From Flabesymbios commensalis (Eukaryota > Annelida > Polychaeta > Terebellida > Flabelligeridae), in assembly GCA_964017125.1 (NCBI GenBank), contig OZ024905.1, forward strand, positions 36,488,416-36,552,415: 64,000 bases of DNA, written 5' to 3'. Numbering within the stretch: position 1 is the stretch's first letter; each line of letters opens with the position of its first letter. Position numbers and translations under genes: made by a program. The notes beneath the pieces are model-generated. The model was given only the letters and a program-made list of their open reading frames with translations, searched no databases and was not told the DNA's origin. This document shows positions 33,139 through 45,439 of the stretch, piece by piece.

Positions 33139-33425
33139 GTTCAGTGAAGCAGCTTCGGTCCCGTTTTTAAAAAGACACCCGAAATGGCGGGATTTAATAG
33201 GCCTAGGCCTAAAGCGGGTCGTGATGAACAGCGAGAGATACGAAAGAGACGAGAGATACGAGAGAGCATGATGATGAAAGGCAAGATAGCCTGAAAACAC
33301 GAGGAAGACTGGTGATGAAAAGTGAGAGAGAGGAAGAAAACGAGAGCCATGAGAGAGCCTCAAAAACCCACAATGATGAACAGCGAGAGAGACGAGAGAT
33401 ACGAGAGAGCATAAACCTCAATGTA
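33139..33425 (+). repeat. GA-rich minisatellite (GATGAACAGCGAGAGA family)
   Basis: Degenerate repeats of GATGAA(A/C)AGCGAGAG and GACGAGAGATACGAGAGAGC. The same words, reversed, occur at 42056-42150 and 43990-44075, and related AAGCGAGAGAGGATCAATAA at 54287 and, reversed, 58130. The long minus-strand open frames here are by-products of the repeat. Confidence 0.7.
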
Positions 33426-34704
33426 AAAAAAAAATTAATTCTGAGCTTTAGGGCATAGGGTCTAGTGTAAGAATAAAATTAATTCCCATGTAGCCTTCTG
33501 TCAGTACTGACATGACTGCCATGACTGATGCATCACGAGCAGTGGTGAGCTGCCTTGGGAAATATAGGACATTGCAAAATCAGAATGCGCTATAAAATAT
33601 TAAGGCAATAACATGGACCACGTATGTGTGCCCAAGTCCTTTGTTCTTATGATATAAATGTGCCGCTGGACAGGGTGCCTTTTTCAGATTCCAGAATTGG
33701 GACAGGGTGCTTTTTCGAGCTTCCAACTCTGGGCACCCACTTAGCATGTATTTTGCTGATTTTTCAGGCCATTATCAGCCAAGCTCCATCACATTTTGCT
33801 AGCCTAAGAACAGATAGCCTCAAAATTGTATAAACAAATATACCAGAGATTAAAAAGACCATAAAACATGAAGTAAATTGGTAGTAATTGCACCATAAAC
33901 CAATCAATTTAATTTGGTGTTAATCCCAAAATTGGGACAGGGTGTCTTTTCAGCCGTGAGGCGAATTGCAACAGGGTCAGGTTTTGTACACACTCCTACC
34001 CATTTCTAAGGGCGAGTAAACCCCCCCCCCCCCCCCCGGGCATAGACCACTACTAGTACTTAAAACTTCTCTTCTTAAAAACGAACTGAAAAATTACACG
34101 CCTGCATCTAAAATCTTAGTAGAGGTAGTAGCCAATCATCTACAAACTCATAAAAAAAATATGTAATCCATTACAATCAGCCTACAGGAAACATCTTTGC
34201 ACAGTATCAGCGCTACTGAAAGTACGTATAAAGACATTATTGTCAGTACTTATGGACAAGGATGAAGTTACAGCTCTGGCATTGACATGTGTCATTAAAC
34301 GTGTTTATCTAGAGTTGCTAAAAAACAATATTTTTTTCAAAATTGCTATGCTTAATTGAGAAAAATAGGGGGGCCTTTGAGTTTTTATTATTTTAAATTT
34401 TTCAGATAATTTTATTAAATAACCAGAAACTGTTGGTCTAATTGAAGATCTCATGTCACACTTCCTAAGGGGATACCCGAGAGTGAGTTCCGAAGTTCCT
34501 GGAACTTCAAGTTTCGAAGTTCCCAAATAACCGGGACTTCAAGTTCCCGGAATTTCAAATAACATAATTTGGTAAAGTTACATAATTAAACAGAAATGAA
34601 CAGGCCCTATATAGTCCTTGCAAAATTTCATAAAAATCGGTTGAGAATGGACTGAGAAATTGAGGGAAAACATGACCTACAAGTTATGTGCAATTAAACT
34701 AAAT
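33426..34704. other. Non-coding stretch with short direct repeats and a C-run
   Basis: TTGGGACAGGGTG recurs in similar form at about 33661, 33695 and 33939. A 17-base C-run lies at 34021-34037. No gene was recognised. Confidence 0.45.
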
Positions 34705-34742
34705 AAATGGGACTTTAGGCCACTTTTGTGCAAGTATAGGCT
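34705..34742. repeat. Fragment resembling the 3' part of the 60.7-kb SINE
   Basis: GGGACTTTAGGCCACTTTTG followed by TGCAAGTATAGGCT closely resembles the plus-strand sequence at 60670-60703 inside the tRNA-derived SINE. Confidence 0.5.
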
Positions 34743-35565
34743 ACTAAAGTAGTAGGCCTATTAGCAGGGTTTCCCCCAAAGCGTCTAAGCGTCACGGCAC
34801 CATGACGCTTTAATTTTTTACCCTGACGCTTCAGTAAGTGCCGTGACGCTTTAGGAAATCCCATGACGTTTTTAACAATGCTTTGATGCTTCCGTACAAC
34901 ATTGGCATCGTGTTGCGATGTCCAGTGATACAGATTAGATCTTACAGCATTACATTGGCCTACTGCATTGCCGCATGGCAGTGCGTGGCTCGTCTGTGCG
35001 CATGCCCGTTGGTCATATTGATGTCACGTGGTCAGGCAATGTTTGCGGGTCTATCAGCATGCAGCTGCGCCCAGCAAACACGATACAGAAAAGTATGTGT
35101 AGTACGTTGATGTAATGGTCCATCGTCGGCATCGCTGGCTCAACATTAAAGCGCGTTGTTCCACCTGCCGTCTTTGCTGCGATAGAGCATACACCTGGTG
35201 TGTCACAAACCTCTACCATGTCTACAGGAACCCAACGTCAACACAGCGTTGGTTAGGAAATGAAGCGTCCTGGCTGAGATAAGTTGGGGTGTAACTTATG
35301 ATATTCTCTGGAAGCAAAACAAGTGATGCCGACCTTGTTTGTGTTCATTAAAAGCTGGGCCGATGTCACCAGATGCTTGTATTTAAACCAACTTGTTTTC
35401 TGGTATTAGCAAGTTCTGATGATAATCCAACGGCGTGGCACTGATCTATAGTAAGGCCTAATGAATTTATTTCATCTCAACCCCAAACAAACAACATGCT
35501 ATTGAACAGATCTCATAAATTTCTGAATCATTACGTTATGCCTAGTGGGCTGTGTCTAATGGTCT

Positions 35566-37010
35566 CAGGGCTCGTCAAATTTCATTAAAAGTTTGGTAGC
35601 CCCCAATGCATATCGGTAGCCCAGATAAAAGTGTTGCACTCGTAGTCGGATATTAAAGTGTAGAGTATGAGGCACCCTCTCTCATGATTGGTTGGGGTCT
35701 GGTGGATTTCAAGTATCATGACTAGTAGACTAAGAGTCTAATGTCGTATGACTATCTAAGGCCTACAGTATTTATATTAGAATCTAATTTGTATAATTAT
35801 TTAGAGCATATAGCTATATTGTATATAATAGACTAGCCTTATTTTTTCAAAGCATTTATTTATTTCTAAGGCTTATAAGCATGTCCATTTAGAAGTTTGT
35901 TCTTCGTAATTCAGTAAAAATGTCTTGTTATCCATCACCATGATCACATGATCACATGATTATTCTACTGTACATATTGTGTGTGGGTTGTCTTAAAAAA
36001 TATATGTAAGTTAATTGACTTCCACTGCCAGCATATAAATATGTTGTTAAAACTTCAACTCTGTTGAGAGAGGTGACAGCCAGGAAAACCCACAATAAAA
36101 CTACTACTTAGCCTACTGGTAGGCCTATATGTAATAGGGCCTACCAGTAAGTGACAGTCTTTGAATGACCACGTCCACGTGGGACAATGTGTTTACAAAC
36201 AAAGCTGAACATGCGTACATGTATGCTGCGTTATTTCAGTGTACCTTGCAGAGTTTGATATGGTTTTGCATACTGATTACTGTAGCGCTAAGCAGTTTTA
36301 TGTAGGCCTACACATCACCTAAAATGCTAATTGTGCATGAAAAACTGGTAATACAAAAATGATGGCAACGTACGATTAACAATGCGTACAGTCGTGTATG
36401 AAAAGACCCAGGGAAAAGACACTTCGTCGTCATATAAAGAAAAGCCATCAGCTCTCTGCTGATCAACACGTGCGTGTTAGACGCCCCGGAATGTGGCGTT
36501 GTGACCCCCACCCCCCCCATCCCCGCGTCTATTTCCCGATTGCGATCCAATGCAATATAACTTATGGATGGAAGGAAAATAGTATCCAACTTAAAACAGC
36601 CTATTCTACCTACAGTCTCTTCCCCAAATTTCCCCATTCATAAAATTTTATTTTATAGGTATTTATCTTGACATAAATTATACGGAGTTGTACATTATTC
36701 TGATGTCCGTTGTTTATAGGCATAATTTATATACTTTTACTGCTCCAAATTTAATTTCCTGTGGACATTATTATAATGAGGTAGTCTGCTTGAGACAGGT
36801 CAAAGAACATGCAAATATTGACCAACGGCAGGCCAATAGCAAAGTGTTGTTTCCCCATATAAACGGATGCACGGCGCACAACGTGTCAACGTCGTAATTA
36901 TGCTGGCATTGCTACTGGTAGCCCGCCGGGCTCTGGCTGCTACCGTTGTGGTAGCCCCCCCCAGCTCAACTGGTAGCCCCGGGCTCCCAGGCACCCGATT
37001 TGACGAGGCA
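35566..37010. mobile_element. Diverged hAT-like element nested inside the 34.8-kb element
   Basis: The left end CAGGGCTCGTCAAAT and the right end ATTTGACGAGGC form short inverted repeats. Just inside both ends GGTAGCCC is repeated (35610-35635 and 36918-36980). A plus-strand stretch at 36398-36480 (RREKTLRRHIKKSH-like) hints at a zinc-finger remnant but is not secure. Confidence 0.5.
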
Positions 37011-37522
37011 TGGGTCTTAAAAATTTTTTTAATTCATTTTTGTGAATAGAAAGTGTAGGCTAGTCTATTGTTTGTAATTATTCACAATGCTATTCAATCC
37101 AATAGTTTTGTCAGACACGAATCATCTCAGGCCCCCACCCATTTCATGGTATTTCTCTATTATAATAGTTTGATACAGGGGCATAATGGACCACTAAACA
37201 AAGTAGACACTACATATTTCATTCGTCACTGCATAGGCCCCTGGTCCTATTTAAAAATAATTTGCTGTGTACACATGGTACATATATGAGAAAATTGGTG
37301 GTCTATATATCACAAGGGTTTTAAATGTCAAGCTGGCACTTAGTTTTTATATATCAGGTCTACTTGCAGAATCAGTGTTTATTTTTTACAAGCACAAACA
37401 GTGGATAAAAATTACTGCTATAATAATTTAATGAGGTCTTCTGATTAAAATTTTAAAGGGGAGCATGCCCCCAGACCCCCCAGACTGTGCGCGCCGCAAA
37501 TTATGCGCAGTTTTTATATATC

Positions 37523-37594
37523 AAATTGTGCGCCGCGCGCAAATTGTGTGCAGCGCGCAAATTGTGCGCCGCGCGCAAATTGTGCGCCGCGCTG
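37523..37594 (+). repeat. 18-bp GC-rich minisatellite, four copies
   Basis: Four tandem units of AAATTGTGCGCCGCGCGC, with few changes, in otherwise AT-rich DNA. It lies within the outer hAT-like element. The GCGCGC core could form left-handed DNA. Confidence 0.8.
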
Positions 37595-37654
37595 GAACCG
37601 AACCGCCAAGTACCATGATGCTTTCTCTTTTTTCTGGGGGAAACCCTGTATTAG

Positions 37655-38065
37655 GCCTATGTTACGCAAACGATGTTCATTTGAGTGAGGTAGGTTGATT
37701 TAATATTTTAGCCAGCGCCGCAGATGGTGGACTGACATTAACCATACATAGGTCTACTGGCTCATCATCTTAGGTCCTTATTTTTTTTCTTGGATGCCGG
37801 CTCAGCATTGGAATGACGTTTGTATTGAGACGTTCACCCAAGCTTGGTTTTAGGCTGACCTAACATCACACCGACATCGTTTCAACGTAACAGTCGGCTG
37901 CATAAGGTTTGACCCTGCTATTAAATATACCATAATCTTGCTTAGCCTTAGCGCTTAAAGGTTTAACATGGTTCATATCCTGCCTCTGTCAGCTATGACA
38001 AGCTGACAGACTGGAAGAAGATAATTATTAGGTCTATATTATACTAACGTTATATCCCACACGAA
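37655..38065. other. Spacer between two hAT-like elements
   Basis: Non-coding. No feature recognised. Confidence 0.4.
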
Positions 38066-39255
38066 CACGAGGCAGGGTCTTTATGAATACCGAAAACAAC
38101 CGATAACAATTAAACTACCGAAAACAGCCGAAAACAACCTGAAAATACCGAAAACAACTTCATTTTTTCATCTTAAGACTGTGTGTATAGTTCCCCAATA
38201 CATATGTGCAAATATATAATAATATTTTATACCTGTAATAGGCTGTATATAGCCTAAATATGTTGTTTTCGATGATTTTGCAGTTGTTTTCGGTATTTAT
38301 AACATGTGGGCGTAGCGAAAACAGCATCGAGACTGCGGCTGTCACTGTTACAGTGCAAGGCCACTACGATGTACGGCAAGCGCCAGTTGTTTTCGGTATT
38401 CATAGCTCGTTGTCGTAGCAAGTGTAAGGCATACGGCAGCAGTTATTATCAAAGTTATAAATCAGCTTATACCGCTGTTTAGTAATAATTATGTCAATTC
38501 TTTATATTACAGATGATAAGGATGAAATGTCAACACAGCCGGCATTCATAACCCGTCGCCGCAGACGTTGTAGAGGAAAGGACATATGCCTACATGTCAG
38601 ACTAGCGTGTCATGTCTATTTCTTACACAACCAACGCGACGCTATAACTTATTATCATAAAATATATTACTATTTTAAGTATTACAGGCCTGTAGCGATG
38701 TTATTATTATAGGCTACATGTACGTTGTAGGTATGTCAAAGTATTGGAGATAAACTTGATGGAAGAAATGTATGCCTATACAAGAATGCGAACACAGTCG
38801 TGGAGAAGTTGTTTTCGGTATTCATAAACAACCTGGATGGCAGCCCAGCAAAAATGAAGCATCGGCGGGCCAAAATTAACCCGACACCGGGCCAGTGTCT
38901 CATGGTTAGGTCATTAACCATTATCACTTTTTACGACTTGAAGTTGTGTCTCGCTACCGCGACCCACAATTTAAATTGGCTGGAAGTTGTTTAGTTTGAG
39001 GTGAAACATTAGCTAATAAAACGGATTAAAATACGACTAAAGTCAAGCAAGTGTGAATGTCTGTTTGTTTGTTCAGCACTCACGTAATAAATGGCACCTT
39101 CTCGGCCCACGAGGTAGATTAATGCCCATGTAAATTACCTCTACCGCAAAGCTCTTTATCAAACAAAAATAGGAACAACACAATATAATTATGTACATGT
39201 TTTTAGTATTGGTAAATGCAAGACATTCGTATATAAACATACATAGGCCTAATCC

Positions 39256-39317
39256 TTTGACATTAGAATTAGTTTCTGTTACGATATATCGTAACAGAGA
39301 TTAATTTTAATGTCAAA
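39256..39317. repeat. 62-bp palindrome
   Basis: The arms 39256-39286 and 39287-39317 are reverse complements with about three mismatches, centred on TTACGATATATCGTAA. It lies inside the 3.9-kb element. Confidence 0.75.
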
Positions 39318-39401
39318 TGATGACCATATAATAATACAAATTGTATGCCATAATAGGGGCCTACAGGTCCAATCTCAATGACATATTAGGGCCTATAAAT
39401 C

Positions 39402-39575
39402 CCAGAGTCACAATCATAATTAATATGTACAATATGTACATTTATGTGGAGTCCATTTCTCAATCACATATGACATTACACAATATTATATTCCAGAGTC
39501 ACAATGATAATTTATGTATACAATCTTTACATTTATGTGGAGTCCATTTCTCTATCACATATGACATTGCATAAT
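39402..39575 (+). repeat. Two-copy tandem repeat of about 92 bp
   Basis: CCAGAGTCACAAT starts each unit and TGTGGAGTCCATTTCTC lies inside each unit, at about 39447 and 39537. Confidence 0.7.
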
Positions 39576-42014
39576 ACAAATATATACATAACAAATTAAG
39601 GTTTCCTTTTTTTGGCTGTCCTTGTTGTAGGACGCTAATTCGAAATTCCCCTGTCCGATAATTGCTCTCTCTAAATCTCTAAATCTAAATCTGTACATGC
39701 AATTCTAATCTATGGATATGTTCAAGTCTTATGGACATATTTTAGCCAGATTTTAGCCTGATTGTGTCGCTTAGGAGTACAATTATTACGTCATCATAGT
39801 CGTGCACCACTCTGAATTGTTATCATAGCAGTCAGTCGCCTAACGAGATGCGTCGCCGGTGGCTAATCAACCCTTCCAGTCCCGCAGCGAACTATACTTA
39901 CTCGCATTGTACACATATCAATGTATATCATATATTCTTAATAGTATAAACATACTTATTCACATAACATAGCTAATTGTCGTCCTATGATATATGGGTT
40001 GATATGATGGAGATATTGGCAATATATAGATGGTTATTAGCCTTAAAAGGTGTTAATCCTTTCATCAACTTATTAAGTACCCAGAGTAATGGTTAAAGTC
40101 ATGGATATATATTAGACATTTATTAAACATTTATTTATATATTTATTAATGTTAATGAAATATTATGTATGTATGTTATGTAGCCTAAATTATGTTATTA
40201 ATTTACATGTTTTGTTATGTATGAATGTTATGTACATTATTGATTAAATTACATTATGTTATTTCAATGTCTTTATGTTTGGGATTAAAACACAGGTCAA
40301 CCTCTGCTTCGTGTAACTCTCCACAACTCGCAGCGTGTCATGACCTAACCCCCCCCCCCCGACCAATGTTGCTCCGCTGCTGTTCAACTGCCATCGACTG
40401 CGCTAGGAGCATTTCATCTCGCATAATAATGAGTAGCTGAACTGCTCCCAGCATAAGGTGTTTGTGATGAGTGACCATGCAAGCTGTGATCTAAGATTTA
40501 CTAATATCTGCTCACAATGTCAACATCCAGCCGCAAATTAGTTCAATACTCTATTAATTTGACAGGAAATATATTTCTTTTCTATACCATATCCAATAGG
40601 TATATTTTGAAGATTCACTTATATTATCTTAATGCGTTCTGTTGTCACGTGGTGGCCTGATAACAATCGCTTTATGTTTGTAGTTTAAAATATAATAATC
40701 ATTTGACTGATGCGACTGGATGAATAATATTATACCGTACCTTACATGTATTTAATTGGAGTGATATACTGATGTATAAGTCAAAAAGACATAGACACCA
40801 CCGCATGAAACACTCCCCGTGTGAAGAAATTAAATATAACAAAGGAAATTACGGGATTAGCATAACGATTGCATATTTTAATTTTAATTTATAATATTCT
40901 TCAGCTTAGATAGCTAGACACGGATAAATAAGTAATAATAGATATTATTATAATTAACCATTCTTTTTGTACATATTTTAATTGTTGTATTATTGCAAGT
41001 GTACAAAGAGGGCCCATTGCGTCGTCATACCCCCACTACCACCACCCTTCCTCAAGAGGTGGTGACAGTACGGGAGTTGTCGTCTGTCACACTTCGTTCG
41101 CTGGAGCAGTTCTAATCATTTGTCATCAGGGAAAAAAACCACACTACAAATATAATTATTTACTACTTTCTCAGAGAAACAGTAATACGTTTTATAATAA
41201 TTTATCATTCCTCTAGTTGTAAAACTGTAGGCTAGATTACTGTGGTACCGGTAGCGTTGGTTGTTTTCGCTATTTACGTTACTCACCATGTAGTGGTGAA
41301 GATATGAATACCGAAAACAACACACTTCACATCTTTGCTAGGGAAAACAAAACACACTTCAAATATAATTATTTACTACTTTCTCAGTGAAACAGTATTT
41401 TACATTTTATAAAAATTGATCATTCTTATAGTTTTGAAACTGTATGCTAGATTTCTGTGTTACCGGTTGTTTTCGCTATTTAAGCGTATTGCGCACTCTG
41501 GCTGTCCAATTCACTCTGACATCATATTGCCAAATACAGACATAAGCCTATATATGCTTTCACGGTACCGAAAACAAGATATTATGATACAATAATAAGA
41601 AATTGATTAACAAACAATACAGCAACAATATCGATATAACAATAAATATATACTAGTCTAGTATCGAAGCTACGGCAACGAGCTATACCAAAAACAACTC
41701 AACTGGCGCTTGCCGTACATCGTAGTGGCCTTGCACTGTAACAGTGACAGCCGCAGTCTCGATGCTGTTTTCGCTACGCCTACGGGTTATGAATACCGAA
41801 AACAACTGCAAAATCATCGAAAACAACATATTTAGGCTATATACAGCCTATTACAGGTATAAAATATTATTATATATTTGCACATATGTATTGGGGAACT
41901 ATACACACAGTCTTACGATGAAAAAATGAAGTTGTTTTCGGTATTTTCAGGTTGTTTTCGGTTGTTTTCGGTAGTTTTGTTGTTATCGGTTGTTTTGGGT
42001 ATTCATAAAGACCG

Positions 42015-42409
42015 CACGAGGCGTTACGCCAGCGTCGTAGATAATCAGACATAGTAGGCCTCTCTCGTGTCTCTCGCTTTTCATCACCATGAATGATCAC
42101 GTAATTTTGGTCTCTCTCGTCTCTCTCGTGTCCCTCGCTGTTTATCACGACCGCCTAAACACTGCTGAAGCCCACAGTAAAATTTATGATGCTGTTCGTG
42201 GTGATAATTCAGCTTATAGCCTTATTATCGCCCACAACAACATTTAACACCCTACCATCGGATGTGCCTACTAGATCTACAAACAAGTTAGCTAGTCTAG
42301 ATTTAACGTATTTAAGATGACCAAAACTTTACAACGATGAATTAAGGTAACGTACATAATGTGGAAATAGTATTTGACTAAACAACGCACTTTGTAAAAC
42401 TTCGTAATT
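42015..42409 (+). repeat. First copy of a duplicated flank
   Basis: About 390 bp from CACGAGGCGTTACGCC to AAACTTCGTAATT. It matches 43948-44338 almost base for base. It contains reversed units of the GA-rich minisatellite (CTCTCGTGTCTCTCGC). Confidence 0.85.
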
Positions 42410-43434
42410 AGTTTGGGCGAAGCCGCCCAAACTATTCTTTTCCTTAAATACTTTCAACTATATTATTATTATTATTATTATTATTTTTAATCTTCTTCCA
42501 CTACTCGAAATTTGCGCCCCTATTTCTCCTAGAGTATTTGATGTATAGACACAAAACTTGGCCAAAATATTGGATAGGCATCAGGAAGAAGTGCTATGGT
42601 TTTTATAGCAAATCCGACCAACAGATTTTGAGGAATGCGGGGTAAAAGGTCCCATTTTTCCCAGTCAAAATACATTACGCCATTTTAAAATCGCTATATC
42701 TCCAAGAGTTTTCATCCGATCTTCCCAAAATTTTATATGCATACCCTCTAGAGAACCCTTCAAGACTCTACAAGTTTACAGAGCTTTAGCTTGAAAAACA
42801 CCGGAAGTCATTTTTTCCTCATAGCTAATACATTACACCTTCAGGACCTCATATCTCCTAGAATTTTCAACCGATCCTCTTCTAGTTTTATATACAAACT
42901 CTTTAGGGCACCATCAAAAACCACAAAAGTTTTTGGAGCTCTAGCAAGATCAGCTGTCAAATAACCGGAAGTTGATTTTTCCCCATAGGTAATACATTAG
43001 AAATTCATGACGTCATAACGCAGCGAATAAGCAACATAGCTTCAATCTGATTAGTGTTCCTGAAAGCATGGAAAAATGTCGTAAATAAGCCATTCTTAAG
43101 CAAGCGTTGAATCTTTAATTGTTATTAAATTAGGGCTAAGTGTCGCATATCGTGATGACGTCATAACGATAAAACTATAAGAGCAATATTTAATTTTCTT
43201 TGTTTTTTGAGAAGCTTGACTAAAAGTACCTGTTAAACGTCTATTACAAAAACCTTATATCTCTAACCGTTACTGAGTTATAGGAGCAGATGTGAACCTA
43301 TTACGTAATGATGACGTCATAAAATCAAAAAACAGAAAAATCAGTATGATTTCTGAAAAGGCCTTGAAAAACTACTGCGATGAAGTGTGCTTAGTTTTTT
43401 TCTACGCCCAACCGTTGTCGAGTTACTGCATTAT
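42410..43434 (+). mobile_element. 1-kb unit starting with a GTTTGGGCG hairpin
   Basis: It starts AGTTTGGGCGAAGCCGCCCA; the arms AGTTTGGGCG and CGCCCAAACT pair perfectly over four bases. An ATT tract follows (42464-42485). Degenerate blocks of about 150 bp then repeat ATATCTCC(A/T)AGA and a CAAATAACCGGAAGT-like word. The unit begins again at 43435. The junction is absent from the post-gap copy, which suggests an insertion. Confidence 0.65.
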
Positions 43435-43747
43435 TAGTTTGGGCGAAGCCGCCCAAACTATTCTTTTCCTTAAATACTTTCAACTATATTATTATTATTA
43501 TTATTATTATTTTTAATCTTCTTCCACTACTCGAAATTTGCGCCCCTATTTCTCCTAGAGTATTTGATGTATAGACACAAAACTTGGCCAAAATATTGGA
43601 TAGGCATCAGGAAGAAGTGCTATGGTTTTTATAGCAAATCCGACCAACAGATTTTGAGGAATGCGGGGTAAAAGGTCCCATTTTTCCCAGTCAAAATACA
43701 TTACGCCATTTTAAAATCGCTATATCTCCAAGAGTTTTCATCCGATC
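43435..43747 (+). mobile_element. Second start of the GTTTGGGCG unit, cut by the gap
   Basis: The 313 bases match 42410-42722 essentially exactly, then run into Ns. Either a tandem copy or an assembly duplication. Confidence 0.75.
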
Positions 43748-43947
43748 NNNNNNNNNNNNNNNNNNNNNNNNNNNNNNNNNNNNNNNNNNNNNNNNNNNNN
43801 NNNNNNNNNNNNNNNNNNNNNNNNNNNNNNNNNNNNNNNNNNNNNNNNNNNNNNNNNNNNNNNNNNNNNNNNNNNNNNNNNNNNNNNNNNNNNNNNNNNN
43901 NNNNNNNNNNNNNNNNNNNNNNNNNNNNNNNNNNNNNNNNNNNNNNN
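43748..43947. other. Assembly gap, 200 Ns
   Basis: Exactly 200 undetermined bases, probably a placeholder of unknown true size. Open frames read across it are meaningless. Confidence 0.98.
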
Positions 43948-44338
43948 GAACACGAGGCGTTACGCCAGCGTCGTAAATAATCAGACATAGTAGGCCTCTC
44001 TCGTGTCTCTCGCTTTTTATCACCATGAATGATCACGTAATTTTGGTCTCTCTCGTCTCTCGCTGTTTATCACGACCGCCTAAACACTGCTGAAGCCCAC
44101 AGTAAAATTATGATGCTGTTCGTGGTGATAATTTAGCTTATAGCCTTATTATCGCCCACAACAACATTCAACACCCTACCATCGGATGTGCCTACTAGAT
44201 CTACAAACAAGTTAGCTAGTCTAGATTTAACGTATTTAAGATGACCAAAACTTTACAACGATGAATTAAGGTAACGTACATAATGTGAAAATGGTATTTG
44301 ACAAAACAACGCACTTTGTAAAACTTCGTAATTCCAAT
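43948..44338 (+). repeat. Second copy of the duplicated flank, empty-site form
   Basis: It starts GAACACGAGGCGTTACGCC. This joins the left flank of the 3.9-kb element (CGAACACGAGGC at 38062) directly to its right flank (GTTACGCC at 42023). It ends CTTCGTAATTCCAATTT, without the GTTTGGGCG unit. It therefore looks like an allele or paralogue lacking both insertions. Confidence 0.75.
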
Positions 44339-45069
44339 TTCCTAAACTTTTAAAGTAATCATCAATCAATAAGTCAGCTAAACAGCACTGTAAAGGAGAT
44401 AGGAGCATCACAAAACATTTAATATTATTAGACCTCTGTGACAATGCATCTATAATTTGTATCTGTAGGGTCTAATACATTTACTAGTAGGGCCTACACA
44501 ACAACAAAAAAAACCCATTTGTGTAGCACGCTATGGGTATAATATTATTCGTTAAAAGTCACAATGTCTTTTCGACTTTAGTGCATTGAACAAGTCAGAA
44601 GTACAATTGTTCACACACAGTTTATTACAAAAACAAAAGGACTAAATGAGACTCCTTTGATGTTTCACAGCTTATTGAAGACTGAAGATGTATTCTCACC
44701 AAATCGCGGGCTAAACCATACAGCCAAACAATCACATGACTGCACCAAGCAGGCAGGCCGGCTCGTAAGCCTATGATTAGTGTGGCGTAGCACGGGTTTG
44801 TGTATTTGCGTGTCGCATAGCGTGGGCTTGTGTACTTGAGTTTCCTGATTGACCTCTGAATAAACTCAGATACTGTGACTCTCATTTACCTGATTATTCG
44901 ACTCATTTGCCTTCCTGAGTGCTAACAGAACCATTACACATAGAACCAAGTGACGTTAGCTATCCTATAGTGAAGTAATATAATCATACACACAGTTTTA
45001 GAAACGTTACAAATAGTTTATATTTACGTTCTTAGCCACACCTACTAATAGTCGAAGTCAAAAGACAGT
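44339..45069. other. Non-coding stretch, no feature recognised
   Basis: A short direct repeat of GCGT(A/G)GC(A/G)CGGG-like words at 44781-44835 gives an open minus-strand frame but no protein-like product. Confidence 0.4.
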
Positions 45070-45330
45070 ATCAATTCAAATTTAGAGTGGCCGGATACTG
45101 TGCCCCAAAGCTAATGAGAAACGACAAATCACATGTATCTATTGGACTACCTTTGAAAAAGTTGTATTTTTACTGTGAGAACTACTGGTCCAATTTGTAC
45201 TTTGATAGGGGCCTATGGTGTTTGAAAATCACATAATATTTTTTCAAGATCGCCGATGCTTAGAATGATATTGTTGATGCCAGAAATAGATTCTGCGTGG
45301 CATGTCAGTTAGTAAAGACATGCTGTATCC
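45070..45330 (+). repeat. Degenerate repeat unit on the left of the LINE pair
   Basis: Contains a TTTTTTCAAGATCGCCGATG block and GAAATAGATTCTG. Similar blocks recur at 48615-48675, right of the LINE copies, suggesting the LINEs landed in an older tandem repeat. Confidence 0.5.
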
Positions 45331-45439
45331 TCGTGCATTAACGTGCATGCACTTATGCACAGTGGCTAGCGTTAGAAAATGAACACGAGCCGTCTACCAT
45401 CACGCTATTAGATTTGCAAAAAAAAACAGATAAAGGTTA

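Larger units (their letters stand above)
34765..37648. mobile_element. hAT-like element, 2.9 kb, with 6-bp flanking repeat
   Basis: The ends CAGGGTTTCCCCCAAAG (34765) and its complement TCTGGGGGAAACCCTG (to 37648) form a hAT-type inverted repeat. TATTAG lies directly outside both ends (34759-34764 and 37649-37654). Near the left end TGACGCTT is repeated several times (34785-34870). Near the right end is an 18-bp GC-rich minisatellite. No intact transposase was seen. It contains another hAT-like element. Confidence 0.75.
38074..42014. mobile_element. 3.9-kb element with inverted ends of about 340 bp and 8-bp target duplication
   Basis: 38074-38420 and 41670-42014 are reverse complements with only scattered changes. 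The outermost sequence is GGTCTTTATGAATACC. The 8-bp CACGAGGC lies outside both ends (38066-38073 and 42015-42022), and CAGGGTCTTT at the left edge is hAT-like. The motif ACCGAAAACAAC occurs many times, in the ends and inside (38808, 41307, 41570). No transposase was recognised. A sequence after the assembly gap at 43948 looks like the empty site. Confidence 0.85.

Noticed and set aside
33130-33421. Leucine/serine-rich minus-strand frames resembling membrane segments
   Set aside because: They are by-products of the GAGAGA minisatellite and lack a start and any conserved domain.
36398-36643. Zinc-finger gene
   Set aside because: Only one weak HIKKSH-like stretch without paired cysteines, inside a hAT-like element.
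43691-44036. Open frames of about 111 codons across 43748-43947
   Set aside because: They run through the 200-N gap and contain only unknown residues.
44625-44885. 86-codon minus-strand frame
   Set aside because: It overlaps locally repeated GTGGCGTAGCACGGG-like words and has no recognisable domain.
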